Position numbers and translations under genes: made by a program. Below the pieces are notes generated by a model that searched no databases, was not told where the DNA came from, and was given only the letters and a program-made list of their open reading frames with translations. A stretch of DNA of 64,000 bases from the NCBI GenBank assembly GCA_019056435.1, contig CP077641.1:2728001-2792000 (forward strand), written 5' to 3'. Below are positions 27,667 through 36,882 of the stretch, one piece after another (within the stretch, counting starts at the first letter, position 1; each line of letters starts with the position of its first letter). This DNA comes from Stutzerimonas stutzeri. Lineage in GTDB: Bacteria > Pseudomonadota > Gammaproteobacteria > Pseudomonadales > Pseudomonadaceae.

Positions 27667-30438
27667 TCAGGTCGGCTGGGGCAGGTCGGGAGTGAGGGAG
27701 CCCTGCGGGCTGGCCTCGAGGAAGCGGTCCAGGCAGGCGTAAAGCTGCTCGCTGTCCAGCGGCTTGCCGATGAAGTCGTTCATGCCGGCTTCGCTGCCAA
27801 GGCGACGGTGCTCCTCGAGGACATGCGCCGTCAGGGCCACGATGGGGACGGGCTTAAGGCCGCGTTCGGACTCGAGCCGGCGAATCCTGCGGCTCGCCTC
27901 GAAGCCATCGACCTCCGGCATTTCGCAGTCCATCAGAATCAGGTCAATGGCCGCCGGATCCTCGCTGTAGGCTTCGACCGCCCGACGGCCATTCTCGGCG
28001 ATCAGCACTTCGTAGCCCCTTTTGCGCAGCAGGCTGGAAACCACCATCTGGCTGACCGGGTTATCCTCCGCGGTGAGGATGCGGGGCGATTGTGCCGCGA
28101 GGGCGTGCCGTGCGTCACTGGAGGATGGCGAGGCGCTCATGGGCGCGTACAGGCGGTGCAGGGCCTCGCGCAGGGCGCCTAGCAGCAATGGCTGGTGCAG
28201 GCTGGACAGGTTCACCTTGGCGGCAGGCAGTACCGGCGTGACCTGAGGCGGTGTGATCAGAATGGCTGGTTGTTGCGGCTGGAGCTGCTCGTTCACCGAG
28301 GCCAGCCACTCCTTGGGGCTGCCGGGCCAGGGCGCCATGATCAACAGCAGCGGGGCGGCGGGCTGCTCCCGCAGGTGACGCGCCAGGCCAGCCGGCTCGT
28401 CGCAGCGCACCACGCGCATGCCCCAGCGCGACAGCAGCTGGCTCATCGCGCCCAGCGCGGCGGCATCCTGGGAAGCCAGGACCGCGGTACGGCCTTCGAG
28501 AAGGGGGCGAAGCGGATCCTGGTATGCGCTGGCCTCACGCAAGGGAATGTCGAAACTGAAGCGGCTACCCTGCCCAGGTGTGCTCTGTACGCCGATCTGG
28601 CCACCCATCATTTCCACCAGTTCCTTGCTGATCACCAGACCAAGACCGCTGCCACCGTAGCGGCGCGTGGTGCTGGAATCGCCCTGGCTGAAGGACACGA
28701 ACAACTGATTAAGCACGTCGGCGCGCATGCCGATGCCGCTGTCCGTGATGGCGAATACCAGGCTGCGGGAGTCGGCAGGGCCCTGGGTGTCGACCTCGAG
28801 CACTACGCAGCCGCGTTCGGTGAATTTCAGCGCATTGCTCAACAGGTTCATCAGCACCTGCTTGAGGCGTGTCGGGTCGCCACGTACGTGGCGCGGCACG
28901 CCGGGGGCGAGACTGACATGCAGGCCGAGCTGCTTTTCCAGCGCCTGTGCCGTGAGCAGGCTCAGCGTTTCGGAAATCAGCTCTTCGAGGTCGAATTCGA
29001 TGTCCTCGAGCAACAGCTTGCCGGCACCGATGCGGGCATAGTCAAGGATGTCGTTGATCACCGCCATCAGCGATGCGCTGGAGCTGGAGATGGTGTCCAG
29101 GTAAAAACGTTGCTTGCGGTCCAGCGAGGTTTCACGCAGCAGCTGCAGCATGCCCAGTACGCCGTTGAGCGGGGTGCGTATCTCGTGGCTCATCTTCGCC
29201 AGGAAACGGCTCTTGGCCTGGTTCTCGCTTTCGGCGCGCGCCGCGGCCTGGCGGGAGCGGAAACCCTCTTCCTTGAGAAGGTTGATGCGGTCGGCGAGGC
29301 CGATCGACAGCGTGATCAGTTCGAACGCAATGCCGATCTTGACTACCGGTGCGCCGTACAGACCGACCAGGTTGAAGCCCAGCGAGCCGGCCGTGACGAT
29401 GACGAAGGTGGCCAGCAGAACTCCCCAGGCCAGCGTGTAGTAGAGGCCGTAGCGAATGCCGCGACTCCACACGAACGCGCCGGTGATCAGCAGGCCGATC
29501 GACGAGGAAATGACCATCACGCTGGCCAGGACGCTCCAGACCTGCAGGTCGAGCACGAAACCCGAAAGCAGGGCGCCCAGAGACAGCAGCAGGGCTATAC
29601 GCAGGATCAGGTCCAGGCGGGGGAAGTACTGCTGGGTGTGAAGGAAGTGCCGACTGAACTGGATCGAAACCAGACAGTGGCTGAGCATCAGCGCGTAGAT
29701 GCCCATCGCCACGGCGCCGCCCGCGCCGGTCAGCCATTTGACCAGCATGCCATCGAAGCTGAGCGCGAAGAGCCCTACGTTGAGGTTGTAGACCAGGTAC
29801 CAGAAATAGGCCGGCTCGCGCAGCGAGAGGAACAGGAAGAAGTTGTAGCAGAACATCGCGAAGAGCACGCCGTAGAAGGCACCGGCGAGCGTGGAGCTGT
29901 TCTCCGAGGCCGCTGCATTGGCGGCGTAGGTGCTGAAATACAGGGGCACGTAGAGGGTGCTGGTGCTTTTCACGCGCAGCACGAGCGTCGAAACGCCGGG
30001 TTCGAGGTCCACCGGAAACCAGAAATTCGCCACCTTGACCGCACGCTCGCCGAACGGGTGCTGGTCACCGGAGCGCTGCCGGCTCAGCGTGCCGTCAGGG
30101 TGTTGAAGGTAGAGTTCGATGTCGTCGAGCAGCGGATAGTTGATCTCGAACAGGCCGGACACCGAGGTTGACTGCGGGTTGTCCAGCTGCACCCTGAACC
30201 ACCAGACGGCGCCGTTCTTGCCCTTGTTGGCGTGCTCGCCCGATACGCGTTCGAAGACCTTCTCCGGCAGCGCCATCACCTCGGTCGCATTCAGCTCCGC
30301 GCCGGGATCACGCAGGAAGTAGGTCCATTTGCCCAGAGGCTCACGGAAGCTGTCGGATTCGATCGGAACGGCGGAAAACGCCCAGATCGACCCCGACAGG
30401 CAATACAGGATGATGGCCAGGCAAAGACGCAGCAGCAT
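27667..30438 (-). CDS. Hybrid sensor histidine kinase with 7TMR-DISM input domain
   Basis: A 923-residue hybrid kinase. After a signal peptide comes a periplasmic 7TMR-DISM extracellular domain (about residues 30-165), seven membrane helices (about 175-385) and HisKA with its His near 417 ([17 protein letters not shown]). The HATPase domain has [18 protein letters not shown] near 597. A degenerate middle segment is followed by a receiver domain with phospho-Asp near 836 ([19 protein letters not shown]). Such proteins sense an extracellular, often carbohydrate-like, signal and phosphorelay to an unlinked partner; no Hpt or response regulator is next to it. It is followed by yheU and lies downstream of the NAGGN genes on the same strand, after a 211-base gap. 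Confidence 0.9.
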   Translation of the reverse strand: MLLRLCLAIILYCLSGSIWAFSAVPIESDSFREPLGKWTYFLRDPGAELNATEVMALPEKVFERVSGEHANKGKNGAVWWFRVQLDNPQSTSVSGLFEINYPLLDDIELYLQHPDGTLSRQRSGDQHPFGERAVKVANFWFPVDLEPGVSTLVLRVKSTSTLYVPLYFSTYAANAAASENSSTLAGAFYGVLFAMFCYNFFLFLSLREPAYFWYLVYNLNVGLFALSFDGMLVKWLTGAGGAVAMGIYALMLSHCLVSIQFSRHFLHTQQYFPRLDLILRIALLLSLGALLSGFVLDLQVWSVLASVMVISSSIGLLITGAFVWSRGIRYGLYYTLAWGVLLATFVIVTAGSLGFNLVGLYGAPVVKIGIAFELITLSIGLADRINLLKEEGFRSRQAAARAESENQAKSRFLAKMSHEIRTPLNGVLGMLQLLRETSLDRKQRFYLDTISSSSASLMAVINDILDYARIGAGKLLLEDIEFDLEELISETLSLLTAQALEKQLGLHVSLAPGVPRHVRGDPTRLKQVLMNLLSNALKFTERGCVVLEVDTQGPADSRSLVFAITDSGIGMRADVLNQLFVSFSQGDSSTTRRYGGSGLGLVISKELVEMMGGQIGVQSTPGQGSRFSFDIPLREASAYQDPLRPLLEGRTAVLASQDAAALGAMSQLLSRWGMRVVRCDEPAGLARHLREQPAAPLLLIMAPWPGSPKEWLASVNEQLQPQQPAILITPPQVTPVLPAAKVNLSSLHQPLLLGALREALHRLYAPMSASPSSSDARHALAAQSPRILTAEDNPVSQMVVSSLLRKRGYEVLIAENGRRAVEAYSEDPAAIDLILMDCEMPEVDGFEASRRIRRLESERGLKPVPIVALTAHVLEEHRRLGSEAGMNDFIGKPLDSEQLYACLDRFLEASPQGSLTPDLPQPT

Positions 30439-30649
30439 GAACTAACCCGGGTATGCGCCAGGCTGGCCGATCGGCCGCGCCGACCGGTATGGCCGGGCGC
30501 GAACCACCTCTCGAAAGGCAAGCCCGAACGCCTGTGCCCGGCTATGGCGGGCAGACTGGTTTTTCGGATGCCTGCGACTTTGCCCTGATCCAGGCCGCCT
30601 CGCAATCGGCAATTACGTCAAGTTGGTAGCCGGTCATGAAACGCAGCGG

Positions 30650-31849
30650 TCAGCTGTTCGGTTCCTCGCCCTGGCGTTCGAAGATCTCGTCTACGGCGGG
30701 CACCCGGGTGTCGTTTTCCATTTGCGTGACGTGCTCGAGCTGATGGCTGAAGTTTTCCAGCGAATCCTTGTTGCTGTGCGCGTCACTGGCGAAAACTGGC
30801 GGGCTGAGCAGGTAGGCGCTGATCAGGCGTGTCATGGCGGCCAGGCTGTCGATGTGGGTGCGCTCGTAGCCATGGGTGGCGTCGCAACCGAAGGCCAGCA
30901 AGGCGGTACGAATGTCGTGGCCGGCGGCGATCGCTGATTGTGCGTCGCTGTGGTAGTAGCGGAACAGGTCGCGGCGCACCGGGATGTCGTTGCCAGTCGC
31001 GAGCTTGAGCAAGTGACGGGAGAGATGGAAGTCATAGGGGCCACCGGAATCCTGCATGGCGACCGTCACGGCATGCTCGCTGGACTCCTGACCCTTGGCG
31101 GTCGGGGCGATGTCGATGCCGACGAATTCGCTGACGTCCCAGGGCAGGGCGCCAGCTGCACCGGAGCCGGTTTCTTCGGTGATGGTGAACAGCGGATGGA
31201 CGTCGATCGGCGGTTCGCGGCCGCTTTCGATGACGCCCTTGAGCGCCGTGAGCAGGGCTGCGACGCCGGCCTTGTCGTCCAGGTGGCGGGCACTGATGTA
31301 GCCGCTGTCGGTGAACTCGGGCATCGGATCGAAGGCGACGAAGTCGCCCACGTTGATGCCCAGGGCGATGGTGTCGGCGCGACTCTGTGTGAAGGCATCC
31401 AGGCGCAGCTCGACATGGTCCCAGCTGATCGGCATTTCATCGACCGCCGTATTGAAGGCATGCCCCGAGGCGAGCAGGGGAAGGACGCTGCCACGGAACA
31501 CGCCGCTGTCTGTAAAGACGCTGACGCGGCTGCCTTCGGCGAAACGGCTCGACCAGCAGCCCACCGGGGACAACCCCAGGCGACCGCTTGGCTGAATCTC
31601 CCGGACGATGGCACCAATGGTGTCCAGGTGCGCGGCGATGGCCCGGTCCGGACTGTAGCGTCGTCCCTTGAGCGTGGCGCGAATGGTGCCGCGGCGGGTC
31701 AGCTCGAAGGGAATGCCGAGCTCCTTCAGGCGCTCGGCGACGTAGCGCACGATGGTGTCGGTAAAGCCTGTGGGGCTCGGAATCGCGAGCATTTCCAGGA
31801 GCACGCGCTGCAGGTAGTTCAGATCAGGTTCGGGGAGCTTGGCAGTCAT
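30650..31849 (-). CDS. NAGGN-associated M42-family metallopeptidase
   Basis: The ATG at 31849 with GGAGAG upstream gives 399 residues. M42/M20-type metal ligands are visible: AAHLDTIG (His, Asp), ARHLDDKAG (bridging Asp), TITEETGSG (Glu-Glu) and YYHSDAQSA (last His). The family comprises cobalt- or zinc-dependent aminopeptidases. It is the third gene of the conserved osmoprotectant cluster asnO-ngg-peptidase. Its exact role there is not established; turnover of the dipeptide or of a precursor peptide is a reasonable guess. Hairpins precede it in the spacer after ngg. Confidence 0.88.
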   Translation of the reverse strand: MTAKLPEPDLNYLQRVLLEMLAIPSPTGFTDTIVRYVAERLKELGIPFELTRRGTIRATLKGRRYSPDRAIAAHLDTIGAIVREIQPSGRLGLSPVGCWSSRFAEGSRVSVFTDSGVFRGSVLPLLASGHAFNTAVDEMPISWDHVELRLDAFTQSRADTIALGINVGDFVAFDPMPEFTDSGYISARHLDDKAGVAALLTALKGVIESGREPPIDVHPLFTITEETGSGAAGALPWDVSEFVGIDIAPTAKGQESSEHAVTVAMQDSGGPYDFHLSRHLLKLATGNDIPVRRDLFRYYHSDAQSAIAAGHDIRTALLAFGCDATHGYERTHIDSLAAMTRLISAYLLSPPVFASDAHSNKDSLENFSHQLEHVTQMENDTRVPAVDEIFERQGEEPNS

Positions 31850-31912
31850 GATCTCTCCTTGGCGACACCTGAGGCTGCCGCCCTGAGTCAGTGAATGGGG
31901 TCGGGCCGTGTT

Positions 31913-31959
31913 CGCCTCGCTGGCGAGGCGGGGCACCGGGGCGACGCTCCTGCCCCGGT
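31913..31959 (-). repeat. Two hairpins in the ngg-peptidase spacer
   Basis: CGCCTCGC / GCGAGGCG (31913-31930) and ACCGGGGC / GCCCCGGT (31935-31959) form two G+C-rich stems of 8 bp in the 123-base spacer. No T-run follows, so they look more like RNA-stabilising or processing structures than terminators. Confidence 0.5.
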
Positions 31960-31972
31960 ACGAGGGGCTGAC

Positions 31973-33715
31973 CTAGCTGGCGTTGTGGCTGAGCGGAAAC
32001 AGCAGGTCGATGAAGCGCTCGGCGGTCGGCTGCGGATGGTGGTTGGCCAGGCCGACGCGCTCGTTGGCCTCGATGAAGACGTAATCGGGCTGATCCGCGG
32101 CCTTGACCAGCAGGTCCAGGCCCACCACGGGAATGTCCAGAGCACGTGAGGCGCGTACGGCGGCATCGACGAGTTCGGGATGCAACTGGTCGGTCACGTC
32201 ATCCAGCGTGCCGCCGGTGTGCAGGTTCGCGGTGCGCCGCACGGCGAGGTGCTGGCCCTGGGGCAGGACACTGTCGTAGTCGAAGCCGGCGTCGCAGATG
32301 CAGCGCTGGGTCTCGTCATCCAGCGGAATGCGGCTTTCGCCGCCCGTGGCTGCCTGTCGGCGTCGGCTCTGCGCCTCGATCAGTTCACGGATGCTATGGC
32401 TGCCATCGCCCACGACTTCCGCAGGCCGGCGAATGGCCGCCGCCACGACCTCGTAACCGATCACCACGATGCGCAGGTCGAGGCCCGGGTGATAACTTTC
32501 GAGCAGGACACGCTGGTCGAACTGGCGGGCCCGGGCTATGGCGTCTTCGACGTCGGCCGCGGTGCGCAGGTCGACCGACACGCCGTGTCCCTGTTCGCCG
32601 TCGACCGGCTTGACCACCAGGCTGCCGTGCGCTTCGAGAAATGCGGCGTTGTCTTCGGGGGCGCCGGCGAGCTGCTGTGCCGGCAGTTTGAGCCCGGCGC
32701 GGGCCAGGGTGCGGTGGGTCAGGCACTTGTCCTGGCAGAGGGTCATGCTGACCGCCGAGGTGAGGTCGGACAGCGATTCGCGGCAGCGCACCTTTCGCCC
32801 GCCCTGGGTCAGGGTGAACAGCCCCGCTTCGGCATCGTCGATGTGGATCTCGATTCCGCGGCGTCGGGCTTCGTCGACGATGATCTTCGCGTAGGGGTTG
32901 AGTTCGGCTTCCGGCCCCGGGCCCAGGAACAGCGGCTGGTTGAAGCTGTTCTTGCGCTTGACGGTGAAGGTCTGCAGGTCGCGGAAGCCCAGCTTGGCGT
33001 AGAGCGCCTTGGCCTGCTTGTTGTCATGCAGCACGGACAGGTCCAGGTAGGCCAGGCCGCGTCCCATGTAGTGCTCGATGAGGTGGCGCACCAGGGCTTC
33101 GCCCACGCCCGGGCGGGTGCAGCTTGGCGCAACGGCCAGGCACCACAGGCTCGAGCCGTTTTCCGGGTCGTTGAAGGCCTTGTGGTGGTTGATGCCCATC
33201 ACGCTGCCAATGACGTGGCCGGAATCATCATCTTCGGCCAGCCAGTAGACCGGTCCGCCATTTTCTCGCGGCGTGCAGAGTTCGGGATTGACCGGCAGCA
33301 TGTGCCGGGACTGGTAGAGCGAGTTGATCGCCTTCCAGTCCGCCTCGCTCTGGGCGCGTCGGATGCTGAAACCGCGAAAGCTACGGCGCGCGGGGCGGTA
33401 ATCGGTGAACCAGATGCGCGAGGTATCGGAGGGGTCTAGGAAGAGCTGCTGCGGGGCGTATGCGAGTACCTGATGCGGCGCCGCGACGTAGAGCGCGATG
33501 TCGCGCTCACCGGCCTGCTCGTGGAGGAGGTCGGCGGCGAGGTCTGCCGGGTCGCTGTAGGTGTGACCGATGAGGATGCGGCCCCAGCCGCAGTGCAAGG
33601 TCACGGGGCCTTGGGATTCGCCCTGGCCATCTTCGGCGAGCCGCGCCTGCAGCCGTTCGTAGGTCGGTGTTTGCCCGCGCAACAAGCGCTGTCCGTAAGC
33701 CTGAGACTTCTGCAT
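31973..33715 (-). CDS. ngg: N-acetylglutaminylglutamine synthetase (GNAT plus ATP-grasp)
   Basis: The ATG at 33715, with GGAAAG upstream, gives 580 residues. An N-terminal acidic region is followed by a GNAT acetyltransferase domain (about residues 110-250: LWCLAVAPSCTRPGVGEALV and NKQAKALYAKLGF). The C-terminal ATP-grasp ligase has SLVVKPVDGEQGHGVSVDLR and FIEANERVGLANHH. The enzyme joins and acetylates glutamine to make N-acetylglutaminylglutamine, precursor of the osmoprotectant NAGGN. It is downstream of asnO in the usual order. A longer start at 33739 lies inside a hairpin and lacks a good ribosome binding site. Confidence 0.92.
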   Translation of the reverse strand: MQKSQAYGQRLLRGQTPTYERLQARLAEDGQGESQGPVTLHCGWGRILIGHTYSDPADLAADLLHEQAGERDIALYVAAPHQVLAYAPQQLFLDPSDTSRIWFTDYRPARRSFRGFSIRRAQSEADWKAINSLYQSRHMLPVNPELCTPRENGGPVYWLAEDDDSGHVIGSVMGINHHKAFNDPENGSSLWCLAVAPSCTRPGVGEALVRHLIEHYMGRGLAYLDLSVLHDNKQAKALYAKLGFRDLQTFTVKRKNSFNQPLFLGPGPEAELNPYAKIIVDEARRRGIEIHIDDAEAGLFTLTQGGRKVRCRESLSDLTSAVSMTLCQDKCLTHRTLARAGLKLPAQQLAGAPEDNAAFLEAHGSLVVKPVDGEQGHGVSVDLRTAADVEDAIARARQFDQRVLLESYHPGLDLRIVVIGYEVVAAAIRRPAEVVGDGSHSIRELIEAQSRRRQAATGGESRIPLDDETQRCICDAGFDYDSVLPQGQHLAVRRTANLHTGGTLDDVTDQLHPELVDAAVRASRALDIPVVGLDLLVKAADQPDYVFIEANERVGLANHHPQPTAERFIDLLFPLSHNAS

Positions 33716-33736
33716 GGTGCTTTCCTTCGAGCTAGT

Positions 33737-33783
33737 CATGCCGCCATCGGGTACGACCCCGGCGTGCGGCGCACGGCGGCATG
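33737..33783 (-). repeat. Hairpin in the asnO-ngg spacer
   Basis: CATGCCGCC (33737-33745) pairs exactly with GGCGGCATG (33775-33783), a 9-bp stem. It lies just upstream of the preferred ngg start and covers an alternative in-frame ATG, so it could affect translation initiation. Confidence 0.5.
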
Positions 33784-33791
33784 ATCGGTTC

Positions 33792-35564
33792 TTATAGACC
33801 CTGTTCCGTCAGCCAGAGGTTGACGGCCGCCAGTTGCCACAGCTTCGAGCCGCGCAGCGGAGTCAATTGGCCTTCAGGGTCGTTGAGCAGCTTGTCCAGC
33901 ATGGCCGGGTTGTACAGGCCGCGGTCCTGGCTGGGGTCGGTCAGCAGTTCACGCACCCAGTTGAGCGTGTCGCCCTGCAGGTGCTTGAGCCCCGGAACCG
34001 GGAAATAGCCCTTCGGCCGATCGATCACCTCGGCGGGAATCACCTTGCGCGCGGCTTCCTTGAGCACGTACTTGCCGCCGTCGGGCAACTTGTACTTGGC
34101 CGGGATACGCGCCGAGAGCTCGGCCACGTTGTGGTCGAGGAAGGGCACACGTGCTTCCAGGCCCCACGCCATGGTCATGTTGTCGACGCGCTTGACCGGG
34201 TCGTCCACCAGCATCACGGTGCTGTCGATGCGCAGCGCCTTGTCGACAGCCGCTTCGGCGCCGGGCTGGGCGAAGTGCTGGCGCACGAACTCTCCGGAGA
34301 AATCACCCTGCGCCCATTGCTCCTGCATGGTTTCGGTGTATTCCTCATAGCTGCGGTCGCGGAATGCCTTGAGATAGGCCGCCACCGGATCCTGCGCGCC
34401 ATCCACCTGAGGGTACCAGTGGTAACCGGCGAACAGCTCGTCGGCACCCTGGCCGCTCTGAACCACCTTGCAATGCTTGGACACTTCGCGTGACAGCAGG
34501 TAGAAGGCGATGCAGTCATGGCTGACCATCGGTTCGCTCATTGCGCGGAAGGCGGCTGGCAATTGCTCGAGAATTTCCTTCTCCTGGATACGCAGTTGGT
34601 GGTGCCGTGTCTGGTAATGGTTGGCGATCAGGTCCGAGTATTTGAATTCGTCACCCCGCTCGCCGCCGGCATCCTGGAAACCGATCGAAAAGGTCAGCAG
34701 GTTGTCGGCCGCGCCTGCTTCACGCAGCAGGCCGACCAGCAAGCTGGAGTCGACCCCGCCGGACAGGAGCACCCCCACATCCACGGCTGCGCGCTGGCGC
34801 AGCGAGACGGACTGGCGCAGGGCGCTGAGGGTGCGCTCCTGCCAGTCCTCGAAGCTGTAGTGCTGCTCGTCTTCGCGCGCGCCGAATTCCAGTTGCCACC
34901 AGCGGTGCTGGCTGGTTTTGCCCTTGGCATCGACACGCATGAAAGTGCCCGGCGGCAGCTTCTCGATACCGGCGATCAGGGTATCCGGGGCCGGCACCAC
35001 GGCGTGGAAACTCATGTAATGGTTCAGCGCGACCGGGTTCAACACGCCCGCGATGTCGCCACCCTGCAGCAGCGCCGGCAGCGTCGAGGCGAAGCGCAGG
35101 CGGTCGTCTGTCTTCGAGAAATACAACGGTTTGATGCCCAGGCGGTCGCGCGCAACGAACAGCTCCTGCACGTCGCGTTGCCAGATGGCGAAGACGAACA
35201 TGCCGTTCAGGCGTGGCAGCAGCGCTTCGCCCCAGGCATGGAAGCCCTTGAGCAACACCTCGGTGTCGCCGCCGGAGAAAAAGCTGTAGCCCAGGGCCTC
35301 GAGTTCGGCGCGCAGCTCCGGGTAGTTGTAGATGGCACCGTTGAAGACCATGGACAGGCCCAGCGCCGAGTCGATCATCGGCTGGCCGGAGGCCTCGCAC
35401 AGGTCCATGATCTTCAGTCGGCGATGGCCGAGCGCGACCGGTCCCTGGCTGTTGAAGCCGCAGGCGTCCGGGCCGCGTGAAGTGAGATGTTGAGTGATGC
35501 GTTCAACCGCGGCCAGATTGGCCGGTTGGTTATCGAAACGAAGTTCGCCAGCTATGCCGCACAT
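33792..35564 (-). CDS. asnO: N-acetylglutaminylglutamine amidotransferase (AsnB-like)
   Basis: A 590-residue class II glutamine amidotransferase. Cys2 after the initiator Met (MCGIAGELRF) is the glutaminase nucleophile. The synthetase domain has the PP-loop LLSGGVDSSLLVGLL and the region FSIGFQDAGGERGDEFKYSD. It amidates the C-terminal carboxylate of N-acetylglutaminylglutamine to give NAGGN, an osmoprotectant described in Sinorhizobium and Pseudomonas. It is the first gene of the operon asnO-ngg-peptidase. Its promoter should lie in the 108 bases before it, and osmotic induction is expected. Confidence 0.93.
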   Translation of the reverse strand: MCGIAGELRFDNQPANLAAVERITQHLTSRGPDACGFNSQGPVALGHRRLKIMDLCEASGQPMIDSALGLSMVFNGAIYNYPELRAELEALGYSFFSGGDTEVLLKGFHAWGEALLPRLNGMFVFAIWQRDVQELFVARDRLGIKPLYFSKTDDRLRFASTLPALLQGGDIAGVLNPVALNHYMSFHAVVPAPDTLIAGIEKLPPGTFMRVDAKGKTSQHRWWQLEFGAREDEQHYSFEDWQERTLSALRQSVSLRQRAAVDVGVLLSGGVDSSLLVGLLREAGAADNLLTFSIGFQDAGGERGDEFKYSDLIANHYQTRHHQLRIQEKEILEQLPAAFRAMSEPMVSHDCIAFYLLSREVSKHCKVVQSGQGADELFAGYHWYPQVDGAQDPVAAYLKAFRDRSYEEYTETMQEQWAQGDFSGEFVRQHFAQPGAEAAVDKALRIDSTVMLVDDPVKRVDNMTMAWGLEARVPFLDHNVAELSARIPAKYKLPDGGKYVLKEAARKVIPAEVIDRPKGYFPVPGLKHLQGDTLNWVRELLTDPSQDRGLYNPAMLDKLLNDPEGQLTPLRGSKLWQLAAVNLWLTEQGL

Positions 35565-35672
35565 AGGATCCTTACCGGTTTTGCCAATGAGGGTGTGACT
35601 GGCGAGCGGCGGGTGAGTTCAGGTTTCCGGTCCGAATGCACCGCGCTGGGGCGTGGTTGGGCGAGGCGATCG

Positions 35673-36527
35673 TTAAAGCCTGAAGCCCTCGACGATATGC
35701 TCGGCCAGCGCTTCGCTGACTTTCGACGGGTTGCGCTCGCTGCGTAGCAGCACAATGCTGCTCAGCGGCAACTCGGGCATGCCTTCGGCTTCGCCGAGGA
35801 TGCGCATGTCCGATGACATCAGGCTCTGGAACTGCGCCGTCACCGCCAGCCCGGCGCCGACGACGGCCATCAGCGCCGAGAGGCTCGGGCTGGTGTAGGC
35901 GACCCGGTAGGTGATGTCCCGGCTGTCCAGGGCGTTGCAGGCCCAGGCGCGGCAGAAGCACTCGGTGTTGAACATCGCCAGTGGCATCGGGCGTTGTTCG
36001 TGCGTGTTGAAGCCAGGCGCCTCGGCCCAGACGAAGCGCTCGCGGCGCAGCAGTTGCCCGATCTCGGTACCCGGCTCGCGGGTCACGATGGTCAGGTCGA
36101 GGTCGCGTCGTTGCAGCAGCTGGTAGGACGGCTCGCAGTGCACCTCGACCTGGACCAGCGGATAGGCCTGGGCAAAGCGTGAGAGGACGACGGGCAGAAA
36201 GCGCATCACGTAGTCATCCGGCGTGCCGATGCGCACCGAGCCGACCATGTGTGGCTCGCGCAGCGTCGTGAGCACCTCGCCGTGCAATTTGAGGATGCGC
36301 CGTGCATAGCCGAGCAACACCTGACCTTCGGCCGTCAGCCGGACCTGGCGCCCGTCACGCTCGAACAGGGGCCGCTGCAGCACGTCCTCTTCCAACCGCT
36401 TCATCTGCATGCTGATCGCCGATTGGGTGCGATTGACGGCTTCTGCCGCCCGGGTGAAGCCGCCGTGATCGGCGATGGCGACGAAGCTGCGCAGCAGTTC
36501 AGCGTCGATGCTGGGGTAGTGGGCCAT
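35673..36527 (-). CDS. LysR-family transcriptional regulator
   Basis: A 284-residue protein. The winged HTH is at residues 5-65 (ELLRSFVAIADHGGFTRAAE, then AVNRTQSAISMQMKRLEED). The rest is a periplasmic-binding-like effector domain (VRIGTPDDYVMRFLPVVLSR). It is transcribed away from a small DUF1127 gene across a 94-base gap, which is the likely target promoter region. It also lies upstream of asnO on the same strand. The effector is unknown. Confidence 0.9.
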   Translation of the reverse strand: MAHYPSIDAELLRSFVAIADHGGFTRAAEAVNRTQSAISMQMKRLEEDVLQRPLFERDGRQVRLTAEGQVLLGYARRILKLHGEVLTTLREPHMVGSVRIGTPDDYVMRFLPVVLSRFAQAYPLVQVEVHCEPSYQLLQRRDLDLTIVTREPGTEIGQLLRRERFVWAEAPGFNTHEQRPMPLAMFNTECFCRAWACNALDSRDITYRVAYTSPSLSALMAVVGAGLAVTAQFQSLMSSDMRILGEAEGMPELPLSSIVLLRSERNPSKVSEALAEHIVEGFRL

Positions 36528-36621
36528 CCATCAATCTCCGAGATGTTCACCATCAGAAACATTCGTTGGATTGATCATAAGCCGGGCGAGAGACTGACGC
36601 CATCCCCCAGGAGGTGCGTCC

Positions 36622-36855
36622 ATGAAAAGCCAAACCTTGGTCCAAAATCGTTTCAACTCCCTGCGCCTGAGCTCGCCCTTGGCCGTCGCGCGTGCGGTTG
36701 GCCGTCAATTGCAACGCTGGTCGGCGCTTTCGCGTCAGCGCCGGCAACTGGCCGCGCTCAGCGACCATGCGCTGAAGGACATCGGGCTCAGCCGCGCCGA
36801 CATCGAGACGGAGATCAATCGGCCGTTCTGGGACGAGCCCTTCCGTCGCGGCTAG
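36622..36855 (+). CDS. DUF1127 (YjiS-like) small protein
   Basis: A 77-residue basic protein ending in the DUF1127 motif LAALSDHALKDIGLSRADIE. These small proteins are Arg-rich and some bind RNA or influence phosphate, carbon or stress responses. A GGAGG ribosome binding site precedes the ATG. In pseudomonads they are often divergent from a LysR regulator, as here, which suggests regulation by it. Confidence 0.88.
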   Translation: MKSQTLVQNRFNSLRLSSPLAVARAVGRQLQRWSALSRQRRQLAALSDHALKDIGLSRADIETEINRPFWDEPFRRG

Positions 36856-36882
36856 CTCGCCTGCGCATGCGGGCCACGCGTC

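Noticed and set aside
28195..30171. A 658-codon plus-strand frame opposite the hybrid kinase
   Set aside because: Shadow of a gene with complete sensor, HisKA, HATPase and receiver domains.
30650..35564. The asnO-ngg-peptidase cluster as a new biosynthetic system
   Set aside because: The order and domains match the described NAGGN osmoprotectant cluster; only the peptidase role remains open.
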